A stretch of 64,000 nt of DNA from Lamellibrachia satsuma (taxonomy: Eukaryota; Annelida; Polychaeta; Sabellida; Siboglinidae), in contig BSQZ01000005.1 of the NCBI GenBank assembly GCA_033239005.1, positions 3,119,001 to 3,183,000 of the forward strand. Direction: 5' to 3'. This document shows positions 1 to 11,149 of this stretch, piece after piece; position 1 is the first letter of the stretch; every line of letters begins with the position of its first letter. The notes beneath the pieces are model-generated. The model searched no databases, was not told the DNA's origin, and saw only the letters and a list, made by a program, of their open reading frames with translations. Position numbers and translations under genes: made by a program.

Positions 1-540
1 GATGTTAGTGCAAGCGGAGGTGCAGTGGCATATCTAGGATGTCGTAAAGGGGGATATCAAGGGGGCATCTTTAGTCACCCATTAATTCACCATACTACAA
101 TGTAGTGGCACAACAGGTTACATATGGAGAAAAAAAATTAATCAAAGGGGGCCACTGCTTCCTATAGTATGACAACAGTGGGACTGGTGCTGGACGAGTC
201 GAACACCAAACTATTGAGCTACTGCACCATCAAGGTCGAACAGTGTATGTTTTGCATACTTATTTCGTAATAGGGTAGGACTGAGAATACACCTACTGTA
301 AGTCAGAAATAGCACAACTAAAAATAATATATGTAGGCTGTGGCTTGTGTCTAAATTAAGAATAAACCACTGTAAGACAAGTTTGTAAGATACAACTGCG
401 TTTATTACAGCTTAACTACTAAAATTATACAAACCAAGTTTCTCAGTCATTGAACAATTTACACTTCTGAATTATCTTCAGCAGGGGCGTAGCTACGCAC
501 AAATTCACGTGGAAGCACACATCTAACAGCATTACTACTA
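1..540. other. No gene seen
   Basis: No coding region, RNA gene or clear repeat is visible in this AT-rich stretch. It leads into the 30-bp minisatellite. Confidence 0.5.
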
Positions 541-905
541 CAGCATTATCTAACACCTGTACATGTACTACAACATTATCCAACATATGTACATGTACTA
601 CAACATTATCCAACACATGTACATGTACTACAACATTATCGAACACATGTACATGTACTACAACATTATCCAACACCTGTACATGTACTACAACATTATC
701 CAACACATGTACATGTACTACAACATTATCCAACACCTGTACATGTACTACAACATTATCCAACACCTGTACATGTACTACAACATTATCGAACACATGT
801 ACATGTACTACAACATTATCCAACACATGTACATGTACTACAACATTATCGAACACATGTACATGTACTACAACATTATCGAACGCATGTACGTGTACTA
901 CAATA
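541..905. repeat. 30-bp minisatellite, about 12 units
   Basis: A tandem array with a 30-bp period whose core reads acatgtactacaacattatc followed by a variable caacac/gaacac and tgt. The units are nearly identical, with substitutions at a few positions, and the last two are degenerate. Because 30 is a multiple of three the array is open in several frames on both strands, giving artefactual repetitive reading frames. These are not considered genes. Confidence 0.95.
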
Positions 906-1383
906 TCATTCAAAATCATTGGAACGCGCGTACTAAGAATCAATCCTGATAATTATAGTAATAGACAAACGCAAACCCTTTACAATAATAACAGCCATTT
1001 AATCATAAGCCAAGAAGACATATGTAGGCAATGATAAAGCTTCGGTAATAAGTGTTTACGATTGTATCATATAGATCTACATAGAGGGTTCAGTTACTAC
1101 CCTCGCCTTCATTTGAGCAGAATGTTAGCGCAGAACGACTGAACTGGTAGGTAATGCGTTCTTCATCCAACGTCTTGCGTAAGGGCCCACCCCAACATGC
1201 GCCAGTTGTCACCGTTGCGTCGCATGCTGTGACAGTCGAGACACATCACCAGCAGTATCACGACTGTTGTATACATGTTAGGGTACATAACATGTTAAGG
1301 TACATAACATGTTAGGGTACATAACATGTTAGGGTACATAACATGATTGATTTCCTCTAGCATGTCCTCGGGTGTGTTGGGTC
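906..1383. repeat. Non-coding DNA with a 17-bp tandem repeat at 1274-1346
   Basis: No gene is visible. Positions 1274-1346 hold about four copies of the 17-bp unit acatgttagggtacata. Each unit junction pairs CATGTTA with TAACATG, so the array can fold on itself. Confidence 0.7.
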
Positions 1384-2300
1384 TTTAACAAGAGTTTAAC
1401 AAGAGTTGCCATCCAAGCCAAAGGCCTAGATGGCAAGTGGACAAGGAAGCCATTGGCTTATCGAGAGTCCAACAATGTTCATCTACTTATAACCCGCCCT
1501 CCTGAGATATGTGTCAACCTTGTTTTAAAACATATTCCCGCTGCTAGCAGTTACACAATCTGTAGACAATTTGTTCCATTCATTTATTGTCCTCTGTGAG
1601 AACGAGTGCTTCCTGATGTCCAATCTACATTGATCCTTTACTAATTTGACCTCATGTCCTCTAGTTCTGCTATCCTTCTTGAGTGAGAAAAACATATTTC
1701 TATCAATATTTTCATACCCATTCAATATCTTAAAAACTTCAATCTGATCTCCTCTTAACCTCCTTGTCTCTAGAGTTGTTAAACCACATTCTTTCAGGCG
1801 TTCTTCATAACTAAGGTCTCTCAGTTCTGGAATCATTTTAGTTGCTCTCCTTTGTATGCGTTCAAGCGTATCTATATCCTTCTTACGATATGGTATCCAT
1901 GCTTGTATACAGTATTCTAAATGAGGTCTAACTATTGCTTTATAAAGAGGTATAATTAACTTTTTTCCCTTGTATGTTATGTTTCTTCTAATCAATCCAA
2001 GAATTCGATTACCCTTTGAAGCTGCAATACCACACTGCTCTGAAACTTTCATATCAGCGCTTATTGTAACTCCTAAATCCTTTTCTTTTACAGTAGTACC
2101 CAGAACAGCATCTCCCATTTTATAGTTTACATTCAAGTTCCCATGTCCTGTATGTAGGCATTTACATTTCCCAAAATTGGACAACATCTGCCATTTCTCA
2201 GACCATTTCACTAATCTGTCTAGATCGTTTTGTAAATGTTGTTTATCACCATCAGTATTAACTTTTCTAAACAGTTTTGTGTCGTCCGCAAAACTTTGAG
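1384..2300 (-). pseudogene. CR1/Jockey-type non-LTR retrotransposon, 5'-truncated 3' end
   Basis: The minus strand encodes the C-terminal half of a non-LTR reverse transcriptase. It starts abruptly at the catalytic FADDTKLF box (A/FADD) and continues through the conserved tail with LYKAIVRPHLEYC, LERIQRRATK and RTRGHEVKL, typical of the CR1/L2/Jockey group. The palm upstream of FADD is missing, so this is a standard 5' truncation from incomplete reverse transcription. A single-base deletion in the last codons (near 1528) ends the frame early compared with the copy at 56.9-57.1 kb. The 3' untranslated part (1384-1520), with the GCCATCCAAGCC motif and a short GTTTAACAAGA repeat at the very end, recurs in all copies of this family in the window. 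Confidence 0.85.
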
Positions 2301-3195
2301 CGACAGTCCCCATCTCCCATTTTGCCTTCCATTTTGTAGCTGAAACAGATCACCTGGGACGTAGATTTGGAACACCTCGAACCACTGGACAATCTAATGT
2401 CAGATTCACCCGCCGTGCTGTGAGGTACTGGGTGGCATAATGATTCTGCGCTACTAATAGACGTGTGTCCATTTTATGCAGCAAGTGATTCACGAATGGC
2501 AGATGCACTGCTCTCACCCAATACTGGTTGGGCGTGTCTGTTATATCAACGGGCACGTTCTCACAGACGGTGCCTCTGTTTACCATCATTGTACGGCGTG
2601 CTCGCCTCAATCTCAAATATGTCAACTACCTCTACAGCACTGTCGGATAATGCATTCCATACTTCTGGGTCGGCCCTTTCCTGCTGCAGCTGGGAAACCG
2701 TCAGAGAAAACCGACTTTCGAGGACACGCTCAATGGTCAACAATGGCGTCTGGCTTTGCCGTCTTCTCCCAAATATTCTAGGGCAGTGATTACAGGTGTG
2801 GATGCAGACTCGAATGGAATGTATACAGAACGTTCGCTCGACTGGACAATCTTATATCACATAACGATTGCAACGTGTGCATCATCGTCTAACTCGAGCT
2901 CAGCCTGAAAGACATGCAACCTCTGAGCTGAGTAGTTGAAGAAGAAGAAGGCGATCTATTGGACTATGTCCACCATACTTCTAAAGAGTGCATGCTTCTT
3001 TGTTGGCATTCACAGTAGTTCAGTTATGTCCTTTGTAGTGAGTATAGATAGCGCCTTTTAGGCCCTATCGGATGTCTGATTCGTGCTTGTGCACCACGAT
3101 GGATGCCAGCAAGATTAGAGATGGACCATTCCATTTCTGGGGGCGGGTTGGATTTTTTAAAATATTTGTTTGCCATATTGATGTGGAAGCACGTG
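2301..3195. other. No recognisable gene
   Basis: Short open frames exist on both strands (for example 2350-2625 minus and 2463-2789 plus), but they overlap one another and show no recognisable domain. A GAAGAAGAAGAAGG purine run lies near 2938. Confidence 0.4.
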
Positions 3196-3312
3196 CGTAC
3201 GGCTCTCTACGCGCCTGTTCAGTACACGTCGAAGTACGGCTCTCTACGCGCCTGTTCAGTACTACGTCAAAGTACGGCTCTCTACGCGCCTGTTCAGTAC
3301 TACGTCAAAGTA
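3196..3312. repeat. 38-bp tandem repeat, three units
   Basis: Three nearly identical units of 38 bp, core GTACGGCTCTCTACGCGCC, lie head to tail. The first differs by a 1-2 base change in the linker (acacgtcgaa versus tactacgtcaaa). The repeat runs directly into a retrotransposon-derived fragment. Confidence 0.9.
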
Positions 3313-3565
3313 CAAAATGTCAACCAAAAGTTCAAAATACAACCAAAAGGAAGAGCAGAATTAATACTAAAGCTAAGACCAAAAATAAAAGATGTAAGAA
3401 AAAAACGAGATAAAATATGGTATAAAAGACGACTTGCCACAATCAGGACTGAGCCAGAACTTGCTGTACAAATACAAACAGTTCCTGTCCCTCTAGTATT
3501 AAGGGGTAAAGTCTAAACTGAACTCGATAGGCTACAAACTCAAGAAGTGATTAAACCAGTGAAAC
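3313..3565 (+). pseudogene. Ty3/gypsy pol fragment (start of reverse transcriptase)
   Basis: In the frame ending at 3516 the peptide VPLVLRGKV is followed, after an in-frame stop, by TELDRLQTQEVIKPV. This is the loop just before the Ty3/gypsy reverse-transcriptase domain, which usually reads like 'P...R..V..EL.RL...GVI.PV'. The upstream lysine- and arginine-rich part is not diagnostic. It is a small decayed fragment with no LTR attached. Confidence 0.55.
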
Positions 3566-3997
3566 ATTCTGTAATGTTTAGTGCTATCCACCAGGTGGCT
3601 ACTACGAATATTAATCATATTAACATGCTACGTTACGAACATTAAACACATTATGATGTTATAATCTCCACATATATTCACTATGAATCTTATATAGTCG
3701 TTGACAGTATTACTGTATATTTAATGCTTATATACATATCGATGCTGTTCACGGCACACCTTTATTTTGATAATGCTCTGTCGATTGCATGTACGGATAC
3801 TGTAGTGAATATCAAAATACAGTGATCTTAAAACCGTATCTGAGTTACGATTCACGCTCAGTGTTAATTTTCACTGAACCCAGTTTCTACCTGCTGGCTT
3901 GACTAAGTCGGTATCCGTGGACTCAGGTGAGAGTTAACCAGGTTGACCCTGGCTGCTCTCTTCGCTCTGCAAAAGTGAATTGTCAGGAATCACGTCA
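3566..3997. other. Probable LTR remnant upstream of a gypsy primer-binding site
   Basis: No gene is visible. Because the next element has a primer-binding-like site at 3998, some of this stretch should be its 5' LTR. No second LTR copy is present to define the borders. Confidence 0.35.
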
Positions 3998-4038
3998 TGG
4001 TGTCAGCGCGGACGAAACTACGACCACTGTGAAACACT

Positions 4039-4758
4039 ATGGCTACCAAAGTACCAGCAATGGATGTTACCGGCAAAGTGAGTGAAAATTGGGCACGATG
4101 GCGAGAGCTCTCGGAGTTCGTGTTAGCCGGGTCGGCCGCACACAAGTAGTCGGACACTCAGAAGGCGGCCCATATTCTCACGTGCATTGGTCAACGAAGA
4201 AGAGACATGGCACTAGCATGGGTCTCCAGCAACGAACTTTTGGAAGAAGATAAGAAAGTCACCGAGCTGTTTCAAGCGTCTGAAGCTCATTGTGCGCCAA
4301 AGAAGAACACGACCATACAAAGAAAACTCTTCTACGAAAGAATACAAGGATCTGGAGAGAACATAAACGAGTGGATGACTCAGCTACGCCTCGTCGCAAT
4401 GGATTGCAAGTTCCACGATCAAGACGAGATGATGCGTGATATGCTCGTTCTCAATTCTTTCAATAAGAAAGTGCAAGAAAGACTCTTTGAGGTAGATGAC
4501 CTGGACATTGCAAACGCCACCAAAATTGCTAAGGCATACGAGACCATTGTGAAACAGCTGAAGCTAATATCAAGCCACGCTGTTGACACTGGAGAGACAG
4601 GAAGCCACAGACAACACTTCTTGGCCCGAGCGATTATGCCACAACGCATGGAAGATAGAGGAACGGAGCTCGACCAAAGACTGCAGCGAGTTATGGCGAC
4701 GCTGTGTGCAGCACACGTGGTCGGAACCAAACGATCAATAAGACCTGCCCTGCCATAG
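4039..4758 (+). pseudogene. Gag of gypsy element 1, with premature TAG
   Basis: The frame starts at ATG 4039 (MATKVPAMDV) and carries the usual metazoan Ty3/gypsy capsid pattern: a GKVSENWARWRE start, an F..R.QG.GE....WMTQLR block and a terminal helix with NATKIAKAYE. An in-frame TAG at 4147-4149 interrupts it after about 36 codons. The nucleocapsid zinc-knuckle cysteines (NKTCPAIGKTCNHF) appear at about 4740-4780 in another frame, so a frameshift separates capsid and nucleocapsid. Capsid and nucleocapsid would package the element RNA. Confidence 0.8.
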
Positions 4759-4997
4759 GGAAGACCTGCAACCACTTCGCAATCGCAGTGATGTGTCGAT
4801 CGACAACCGCCGCACCAAGTGTTTCTGGACGACACAATAGACCTCCGCGGAGAGTCCATGAAATTTACAACTATAACGATGACCGAAAAGCTGGCCCGTA
4901 TGTCATCATCGCATGCCTTACAGCCCGTGTAAACGTTGTCAAGGCCGGAGGACAACCTTATACGACTCTCCATGATGGGCGAGAAAACATACCAAAA

Positions 4998-6300
4998 AGC
5001 TCAAGGTGGACACTGGTTCCGAGATCAACGTGCTTCCCGTTACAACATTTGGCAAGCTCGCCGAGAGTTTCACCAAACGACTGATGCCGACCCGTGTAAG
5101 GCTGACAGGATACGGCGGTCATGAGGTACCCACCACAGGCACTTGCCGGATCGAATGCAAACTCAGGGGCAAGACGCATTCCTTCGAGTTCTTCATCGCA
5201 GACACGACGTCTACACCTGTCATCGAGTTCGACTCATGCAGAGCCATTGGACTTGTGAAGTTCGAAGACCGTGTGCTGACGATGACTCGGGCTGAAGTGG
5301 CCACAGTCAAGACTGACAACACCCTCAAAAACATCCCCAAGTAAAGAAGAACGGATCGATACGAATATGTTTAGATCCTCTCGACCTCGACAAGGCGCTC
5401 ATGCGAGAGCACTATTCCTGCCCCACCGTTGAGGATATCGCTGCCGAGCTGCACGGCGCAAAGATGTTTACCATGCTGGACGCAACAAGCGGGTATTGGT
5501 AAGTGAAGCTGGATGAGAAGAACTACCTGTTTAATACCATTAACCCGCCTTTCGGACGATACCGATTCACCGAATGCAATTTCGAGTGAATTCAGCACAG
5601 GATGTCTTCCAAAAAAAAGAGATTGATCTTACATACGAAGGGTTGCCCTTAGTCTAAGGAAAGACCATGAAACTAAGCTTGATGCCGTGTTACGCAGGAC
5701 CCGGGAACGACGGATCAGGTTAAACAAGTGTGTCTTCCGGCCCATCAAGTCACATACTATGGACACATACTATTAGCTGATGGCCTACGACCTGATCCGG
5801 TAAAGATCCAGATCATTCACGACATGCCTCCACCGACCCCAAGGGACTATCTGGAGACCGTACTTGGCATGACCACGTACTTGGGGAAGTTTGCGCCAAA
5901 CGTATCGGATATAACCGCCCCCATACGAGACCTGACGAAAACCGCCCCCATACGAGACCTGACGAAGGACAACGAGTTTATTTGGGATGCCGTGAGGGAG
6001 AAGGGTTGCTCGCGGTGGTGTTTGCGTGTGAGCGATTTCACAAATGCACATACGGTCGTGACGTGAATGGTGAGTCTGATCACAAGCCCCTGGAGGCCAT
6101 CTCGAACAAGCCATTAGCGTGTGCGCCAACATGGTTACAAACAATGCTTCTGAAACTTCAGAGATACAATGTACAAATAACATACGTACCGGGGAAGCAG
6201 ATTCCGTTGGCAGAGAGATTGGTCACCGACAATGAACCACATTTTGTCTGCACATAATTCACGAAATTCGCAAAGACTTGGGGATTCGCGCATTCAACCT
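4998..6300 (+). pseudogene. Pol remains of gypsy element 1: protease, RT, RNase H, integrase pieces
   Basis: The aspartic protease reads VDTGSEINVLP from 5006. Reverse transcriptase follows from about 5345, with LDPLDLDKAL and an MLDATSGYW block containing an in-frame TAA; it breaks near 5600. The RT connection resumes in a new frame at about 5728 (YYGHILLADGLRPDP). A 27-bp tandem duplication at about 5915-5968 repeats TAPIRDLTK. RNase H remains give ESDHKPLEAI at about 6070-6110 and integrase gives TDNEPHF at 6222. At least four frame changes and three internal deletions separate the modules. Confidence 0.8.
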
Positions 6301-6324
6301 CTGTGGCACGATCGCACAATGGTC

Positions 6325-6325
<1 letters not shown>

Positions 6326-6409
<84 letters not shown>
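6326..6409. repeat. (TA)n microsatellite, about 42 units
   Basis: A pure dinucleotide tract of 84 bp at the end of the gypsy remnant. The YIYIYI reading frames crossing it on both strands are artefacts. Confidence 0.97.
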
Positions 6410-6415
<6 letters not shown>

Positions 6416-7119
6416 AAACTGTAACAGCCATTTAACGTGTTTAATTGACATACAATATTGAATATATGTTATATGCAATATATAATTACATACACATTTA
6501 TATAAACAAAACATCTTTGCAATGCGAGTATAACTTAAGTAAAGATGAATTAACAATGAAAACAATTAACGCATCGCCTGAAAACGATTCACATATCACT
6601 TGTAATCAAGCAACGACAAGTATTCCTCGACATTCTGTTTCCTGCCGTTTATGTCCTCCACGCATTCGCTTAACGTCCCAGTTCGTCGACGTCCCAGTTC
6701 GTCTTTCCGTTGTGTACGTCTCCCGACAAGTCGGCACGAACTGTTTGTCAGTCGCTTCTGGCAATGTGCAAAACGTGCTACAAATTGCAGTATAGTTGCC
6801 TTCTCGCAACTTGTCACCGGTCGTCTCTTAACTATTGCAGCTGCCTCCTCGCGAGCTACAATCGACCGACCTCTCTTAGATCAATGCCCAGCGTATATCT
6901 AATCTACCAGTCAGGGATTGGTGATACGCTTCAGTAATCATTACCGCCTAGCCTGTTACCTAAGATAATGTACATTGCTACAACTACCACCTAGCATGGC
7001 TCAACAATATGTATATAAACAACCTGCTATCTAAGGTAAGGCACATTACTATCACTGTAGTGTAAACATAGAATTGTGTAAAATAAGTGTATAATATATG
7101 CATCGTCACAACCTCCAGT
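6410..7119. other. No recognisable gene
   Basis: Short overlapping frames lie on both strands, none with a recognisable domain. A small direct repeat GTCCCAGTTCGTC occurs twice near 6676-6700. Confidence 0.4.
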
Positions 7120-7310
7120 CCCCGATACCCGCAATACACTGGACTAGCTGATAATGCAGTACAGATGGCGGAGAGAATCATCGTAAAGACAACTGCAAGC
7201 GGCCGAGATCCCTACAGAGTTCTACTTGAGTATTGTACCACGCCTATCACGGACTGTGGAAAGTTACCCGTGCAATTGTTGATGAGCAGACGTTTGATAT
7301 ACAGGCTTAA
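7120..7310 (+). pseudogene. Ty3/gypsy integrase C-terminal fragment
   Basis: The frame reads GLADNAVQMAERIIVK, then DPYRVLLEYCTTP and PVQLLMSRRL. This matches the region just after the catalytic glutamate of Ty3/gypsy integrases ('NGLAE.AVQ..K....K....DP..ALL.YR.TP......P..LLM.R'). It is an isolated fragment, directly abutting the gag of the next element. Confidence 0.75.
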
Positions 7311-7325
7311 CAAATATTTCTTCGT

Positions 7326-7890
7326 ATGAACATTGGCGACAATAGTGACTATGATTTACTGAAAGTAGCATTGTTAAATCGCTATCGTCTGACTGACGCT
7401 GCCTTTAGGGACAGGTTTCGACAGACCAAACCTGAGGATGGTAAGAGTTTTAGTCAGTTTGCAAACCGTGTTACAGGCCATCTAGATAGATGGATTGAGT
7501 TGATTGAAACTCCATGGATATTTGATGGCGTTCGATATTTAATAATCCGCGAACAAGTGTTAGGGGTTGGTTCCACAGATGTACGAGTGTTCATTGGGGA
7601 AAGGACACCCGACTCGTTCAAGGAGATGTGTGGGATTGCAGAGCAGTATCTAAAAGCTTATCGCAAGTCGTTTCGACACTGGTGGATGCCCAATAAAAGT
7701 AAGAGTGAATGTCGTGATGTTAGAGGACAAGAGAGAGAAAAACCGACCTATGGGGATACCGAACCGGTTTCGTAGCAGCTCAGGACAATCACGTCAATAC
7801 AATCCAAGTACATCTAGCACCGGTCGTACTTGTTGGATATGTGGTTCTGCTAGGCACTGTGCTCGAGATTGTCCTCAAAACATGTACAAT
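7326..7890 (+). pseudogene. Gag of gypsy element 2 (capsid plus CCHC knuckle)
   Basis: The capsid frame (7326-7775) contains LLKVALLNRYRLTDAAFRDR and SFSQFANRVTGHLDRWIEL, the SCAN-like capsid helices of vertebrate- and invertebrate-type gypsy Gag. The nucleocapsid knuckle CWICGSARHCARDC (CX2CX4HX4C, about 7831-7875) lies in a different frame, so a frameshift near 7700-7775 separates them. The role was packaging of element RNA. Confidence 0.85.
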
Positions 7891-8267
7891 ACACCTACAT
7901 CTGAGAGCAAAAACAGAGTAAGACCAAATGTGACGACATTGGCGTGCGAAGACGCTTTGTTTTTCATAGCCTGCCATCGTAACCACAAAACATATTGGAG
8001 ATGTTCGCTACATTGAAGATAAAAACGGTACAAGATTTCAGTTAGAGGAAATGGCCGCTTTGGCATCTGACCAACATAAAGATATGGTAGTCGCAATAGG
8101 ACGAGTAAGTGGTTGACCATACTTGGTTGAAGTCTTACGACGCGCAGCTGTGTTCTCTGATGAACTTGGACGACTGAACAACATCAAGGCTCGGGTTCAG
8201 CTGAAAAACCTCGATTTTGGAAAGCTAGACCATCGCTTTGGCATGCAAGCCAGCAGTGGAATGAGAG

Positions 8268-9260
8268 TTAGACCAACTTGAAGCTCGAGGCATCATTAAA
8301 CGGATCTTCCACATTGAATGGGCCAAACCGATAGTGACACAGGTGAAGAAGGACGGCGAAGTTCAAATTTGTGGGGATTTTAAAGTGAACATAAATACTC
8401 AGCTTGATGCGGACGAATATCCATTTCCTCGAATTGAGGAGATCTACGCTAATCTCTCTGGTGGTCAACCATACAGTGTGATTGATTTTAGACAGGCGTA
8501 CCTTCAGATGGAGGTTGAAGAACAGTCCAAGCCATACATGACTGTCAATACTCATCGTGGGTTGCACCAGTACCAGCGCTTAACTTATGGAGTGGCATCA
8601 GCACCTGCTGTATGACAAGGAGCCATGGACCAAGTCCCGCAAGACATCCCTGGTGTCCAGTGCTATCTTGACGACATCATTGTCACAGGTAGAACTATAG
8701 AGGAACACATTGAAACACTTGAAAACGTGCTGGAAAAGGGTGGAAAGCTAACAAGGAGAAGTGCACATTCTTGCAGAACTCAGTTGAGTACTTGGGCCAC
8801 ATCATATCCGCCGAGGGACTTCACCAGTCACCGAAGAAGGTCAAGGCTATGGCTGACCTACCACCTCCTTAGAACGTTGGATAGTTGCGATCGTTATTGG
8901 GGAAGATCTGGCTACACACTTGCATCAACTTTTGCAGAAAGAGGAAACCTGAATCTGGGGGTGAAGAACTAGAGCGTGGTTTCAGAAGCGTTAAAGAGAT
9001 GCGGCTTCAAAACCGAGTACTCACACATTTCAACCCAAACTTGCCCGTGATTCTGGCATGCGATAGTTCGTCGTATGGGCTGGGCGTTGCCTTATCACAT
9101 CTGATGCCAGACGGAAGTGAAAGACAACGTAGCGTAAGCATCGCGCTCACTAACGCCAACTGAAAGATAGTTCGCGCAGATAGAGGAAGAATCACTTGGG
9201 CTTTACTGGGGCGTTAGGAAATTCCAATCTTACCTAGAGGGTCGTCGTTTCACATACTTC
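8268..9260 (+). pseudogene. Reverse transcriptase / RNase H of gypsy element 2
   Basis: The RT fingers and palm are readable: GIIKRI, then FKVNINTQLDADEYPFPRIEE, VIDFRQAYLQMEVEE and LTYGVASAPAV, followed by an in-frame TGA at 8613. The catalytic YLDD is at 8664-8675 (CYLDDIIVTGR) in the next frame. RNase H remains include the VILACDSSSYGLGVALSH block at about 9050-9100. The element could not make an active polymerase because of several frame breaks. Confidence 0.85.
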
Positions 9261-9677
9261 ACGAATCCCTGAAGTATATCATGGATCCTGGTAAAGCGGT
9301 AGCAGTCGAAACTTCAGCGCGACTACTTCCTTGGTGCGCTTTCGAATCAGATCGAGGTATCGTGGAACAAAACAACACGTAAATTGCGATAGGTTGTCTC
9401 GTCTACCGCTGGCGCAAACTCCAGAAGACAAGCCGGATGAAATTGAAATGTTTCGTGACTGAAACTGAAACATTACCAGTCACAGAGAAGGACATCTGAA
9501 GAGAAACAAACCGAGACGCGCTGTTCTCTCGCGTTGTGACACTCGTGGAGTCAGGCTGGGTGCTGAACCACATCCAAACTTCGCACCTTACATCTGTCGC
9601 AAGGATGAGCTGACTTTGCATCAAGGAATTCTGATGTGGGGTAACCGAGTGGTCGTTTCTTCCAACTGCGAAGTAAA

Positions 9678-10195
9678 GTGCTCGAGATTCTGCACGAAGT
9701 GCACAAGGGAACCGTAACGATGAAAGGTTTAGCACGAGGATACGTTTGGTGGCCTCGAATGGATGAAGAAATCGAAGGAGTGACTAAACCATGTGGAAGA
9801 TGCCAAGTGGAAAGCAAAGAACCCAGCACAAGCTTCTCTGCACCGATGGGAATAAAGTGCGTCTACATGGCAACGCCTGCATGTTGATTTTGGAGGACCA
9901 TTTTTTCAAGGCAAAATGTTCTTGATCAAAGTGGATGCCCACACCTAATGGCCTGAAATCATTGAGATGCGGAACACAACTGCGGCTGAAACTATATAGG
10001 TACACGGCGATCCTTATTTGCAAGGATGGGTTTGCCTGAGGAACCAATCTCAGACAATGGATCACAGTTCATGTCTGGAGAATTCAAACACTTCAAACAA
10101 ATGAACGGGATACGACAAGTGACGGGCGCTCCTTATCATCCGTCTACAAATGGCTTAGTGGAGCGTATGGTTCAAAGCTCAAAAACGCTGTCAAC
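9678..10195 (+). pseudogene. Integrase of gypsy element 2
   Basis: The zinc-binding H2C2 head is at about 9685-9825 (LHEVHKG ... YVWWPRMDEEIE ... CGRC). The core gives the first catalytic-Asp block, VDFGGPFF, at about 9885, then after a stop EPISDNGSQFMSGEFK with the second Asp at about 10050, and PYHPSTNGLVERMVQ with the catalytic Glu at about 10160. The three catalytic residues are all present, but in broken frames. Confidence 0.85.
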
Positions 10196-10488
10196 GCTGA
10201 CAGAACCGACCGATCTAACCAGCCGTATCGAGAAAACCGAACCAACCAACCGAATCAACGGAATCGGTGGAACAACAGTTGGTTGTAACACTTTCTGTCG
10301 AAGTTACACAACGCCAACGGTGACAACAACCCATGCTGGAAGGCCATTGAGGGCTCCAGTGAAACTTAAGGAATATGTGTGTTAGAGACAGTAGTTGAAC
10401 AGAATGGACGCTCGGACAATAACTTGTATTTTTTATTTTGTCTTGAAAAAGCTCAGATGTGGAATTGAGACATTTAAAAGGCGGGAAG

Positions 10489-10690
10489 TGTTAAGTCTGT
10501 ACCGTTGTATAAGGCACAGGACGGTGTTATAACGCCACGGCTAATCACGTGGGCCTGTGGGGCCAATCACTGTTCCAGAAGATTACGTCAATGTCCATCG
10601 TTCCGTTCTTATTAAAAGTCCATTCACCACGATGTTTGTTGTTCGCTGTGAAGTCAGTATATTACAAGTTTATTGTTAAAAGACGTAACC
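10489..10690 (+). repeat. Probable 3' LTR of gypsy element 2
   Basis: It starts with TG right after a purine-rich tract (AAAAGGCGGGAAG) in the place expected of a 3' LTR, and contains a TATAAGG box at about 10510. It has no partner LTR, so the 3' border against the CR1-like sequence is approximate. Confidence 0.55.
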
Positions 10691-10834
10691 ATTATCTACT
10701 TAGATTTTCAGAAAACTTGATAGTGTCACATCAAAGAATGCTACTTAAATTAAAAGCCCATGGTATCGGGGACGGCATAACCGACTGGGTTGAACAATGG
10801 CTGACTGACAGAAGACAGCGTGTTATAGTAGATG

Positions 10835-10970
10835 TGGTATTAGCATGGTCATTAGATATATTGGGGAGGCAATGCGAGATGCGACACTGAGGGGAGAGGG
10901 AGAGAGACGGGAAATAAATGATGTGTCTGATGAACATGTGTCTCTCATTCGCTGAATAGAAACCAGTACA
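10835..10970 (+). repeat. 5' LTR of nested gypsy element
   Basis: A 136-bp repeat matching 12520-12642, including a shared GGGGAGAGGGAGAGAGACGG core. It starts TG and ends CA. It has diverged from its partner by several substitutions and a short indel, so the insertion is not very recent. Confidence 0.9.
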
Positions 10971-11149
10971 TGGTGTCAAGAAGTCGACTATGGCTGTAAA
11001 TCCATCGTATCAGATAACACTGCCGTAGCCAATGGATTGTAGGAATCCAGTAGAATGACCAAAATGGATCAGAAGATTCGAGCGGTTTAGACAAACGTCA
11101 GAGCTGTCCACGAAACCTAAAAACGACCACGTAAACACGCAGATCTACA

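Larger units (their letters stand above)
3998..6325 (+). mobile_element. Decayed Ty3/gypsy retrotransposon 1
   Basis: A linear series of Ty3/gypsy modules: primer-binding-like TGGTGTCAGCGCGG at 3998, gag, a zinc knuckle, aspartic protease (DTG), partial reverse transcriptase, RNase H remains, and the second integrase motif. Large pieces are missing: the palm YxDD region of RT, most of RNase H, and the integrase N- and C-termini. RNase H jumps directly to integrase near 6220. It ends in a (TA)n tract without a recognisable 3' LTR. It cannot be autonomous. Confidence 0.85.
7326..10690 (+). mobile_element. Decayed Ty3/gypsy retrotransposon 2
   Basis: Modules follow in the canonical order: gag with a CCHC knuckle, reverse transcriptase, RNase H remnants, H2C2 integrase head, integrase core, then a purine tract (AAAAGGCGGGAAG) and a 3' LTR starting TGTTAAGTCTG at about 10489. 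A clear protease was not found. Numerous stops and frameshifts break every domain. The 5' LTR is not identifiable; TGGCGAC at 7332 may be the primer-binding site. Confidence 0.85.

Noticed and set aside
541..905. CRISPR-like array (also 43884-44055 and 63004-63597)
   Set aside because: These are head-to-tail tandem repeats without unique spacers, in a metazoan genome.
3998..10690. Autonomous Ty3/gypsy retrotransposons
   Set aside because: Both elements lack paired LTRs and carry many stops, frameshifts and internal deletions.
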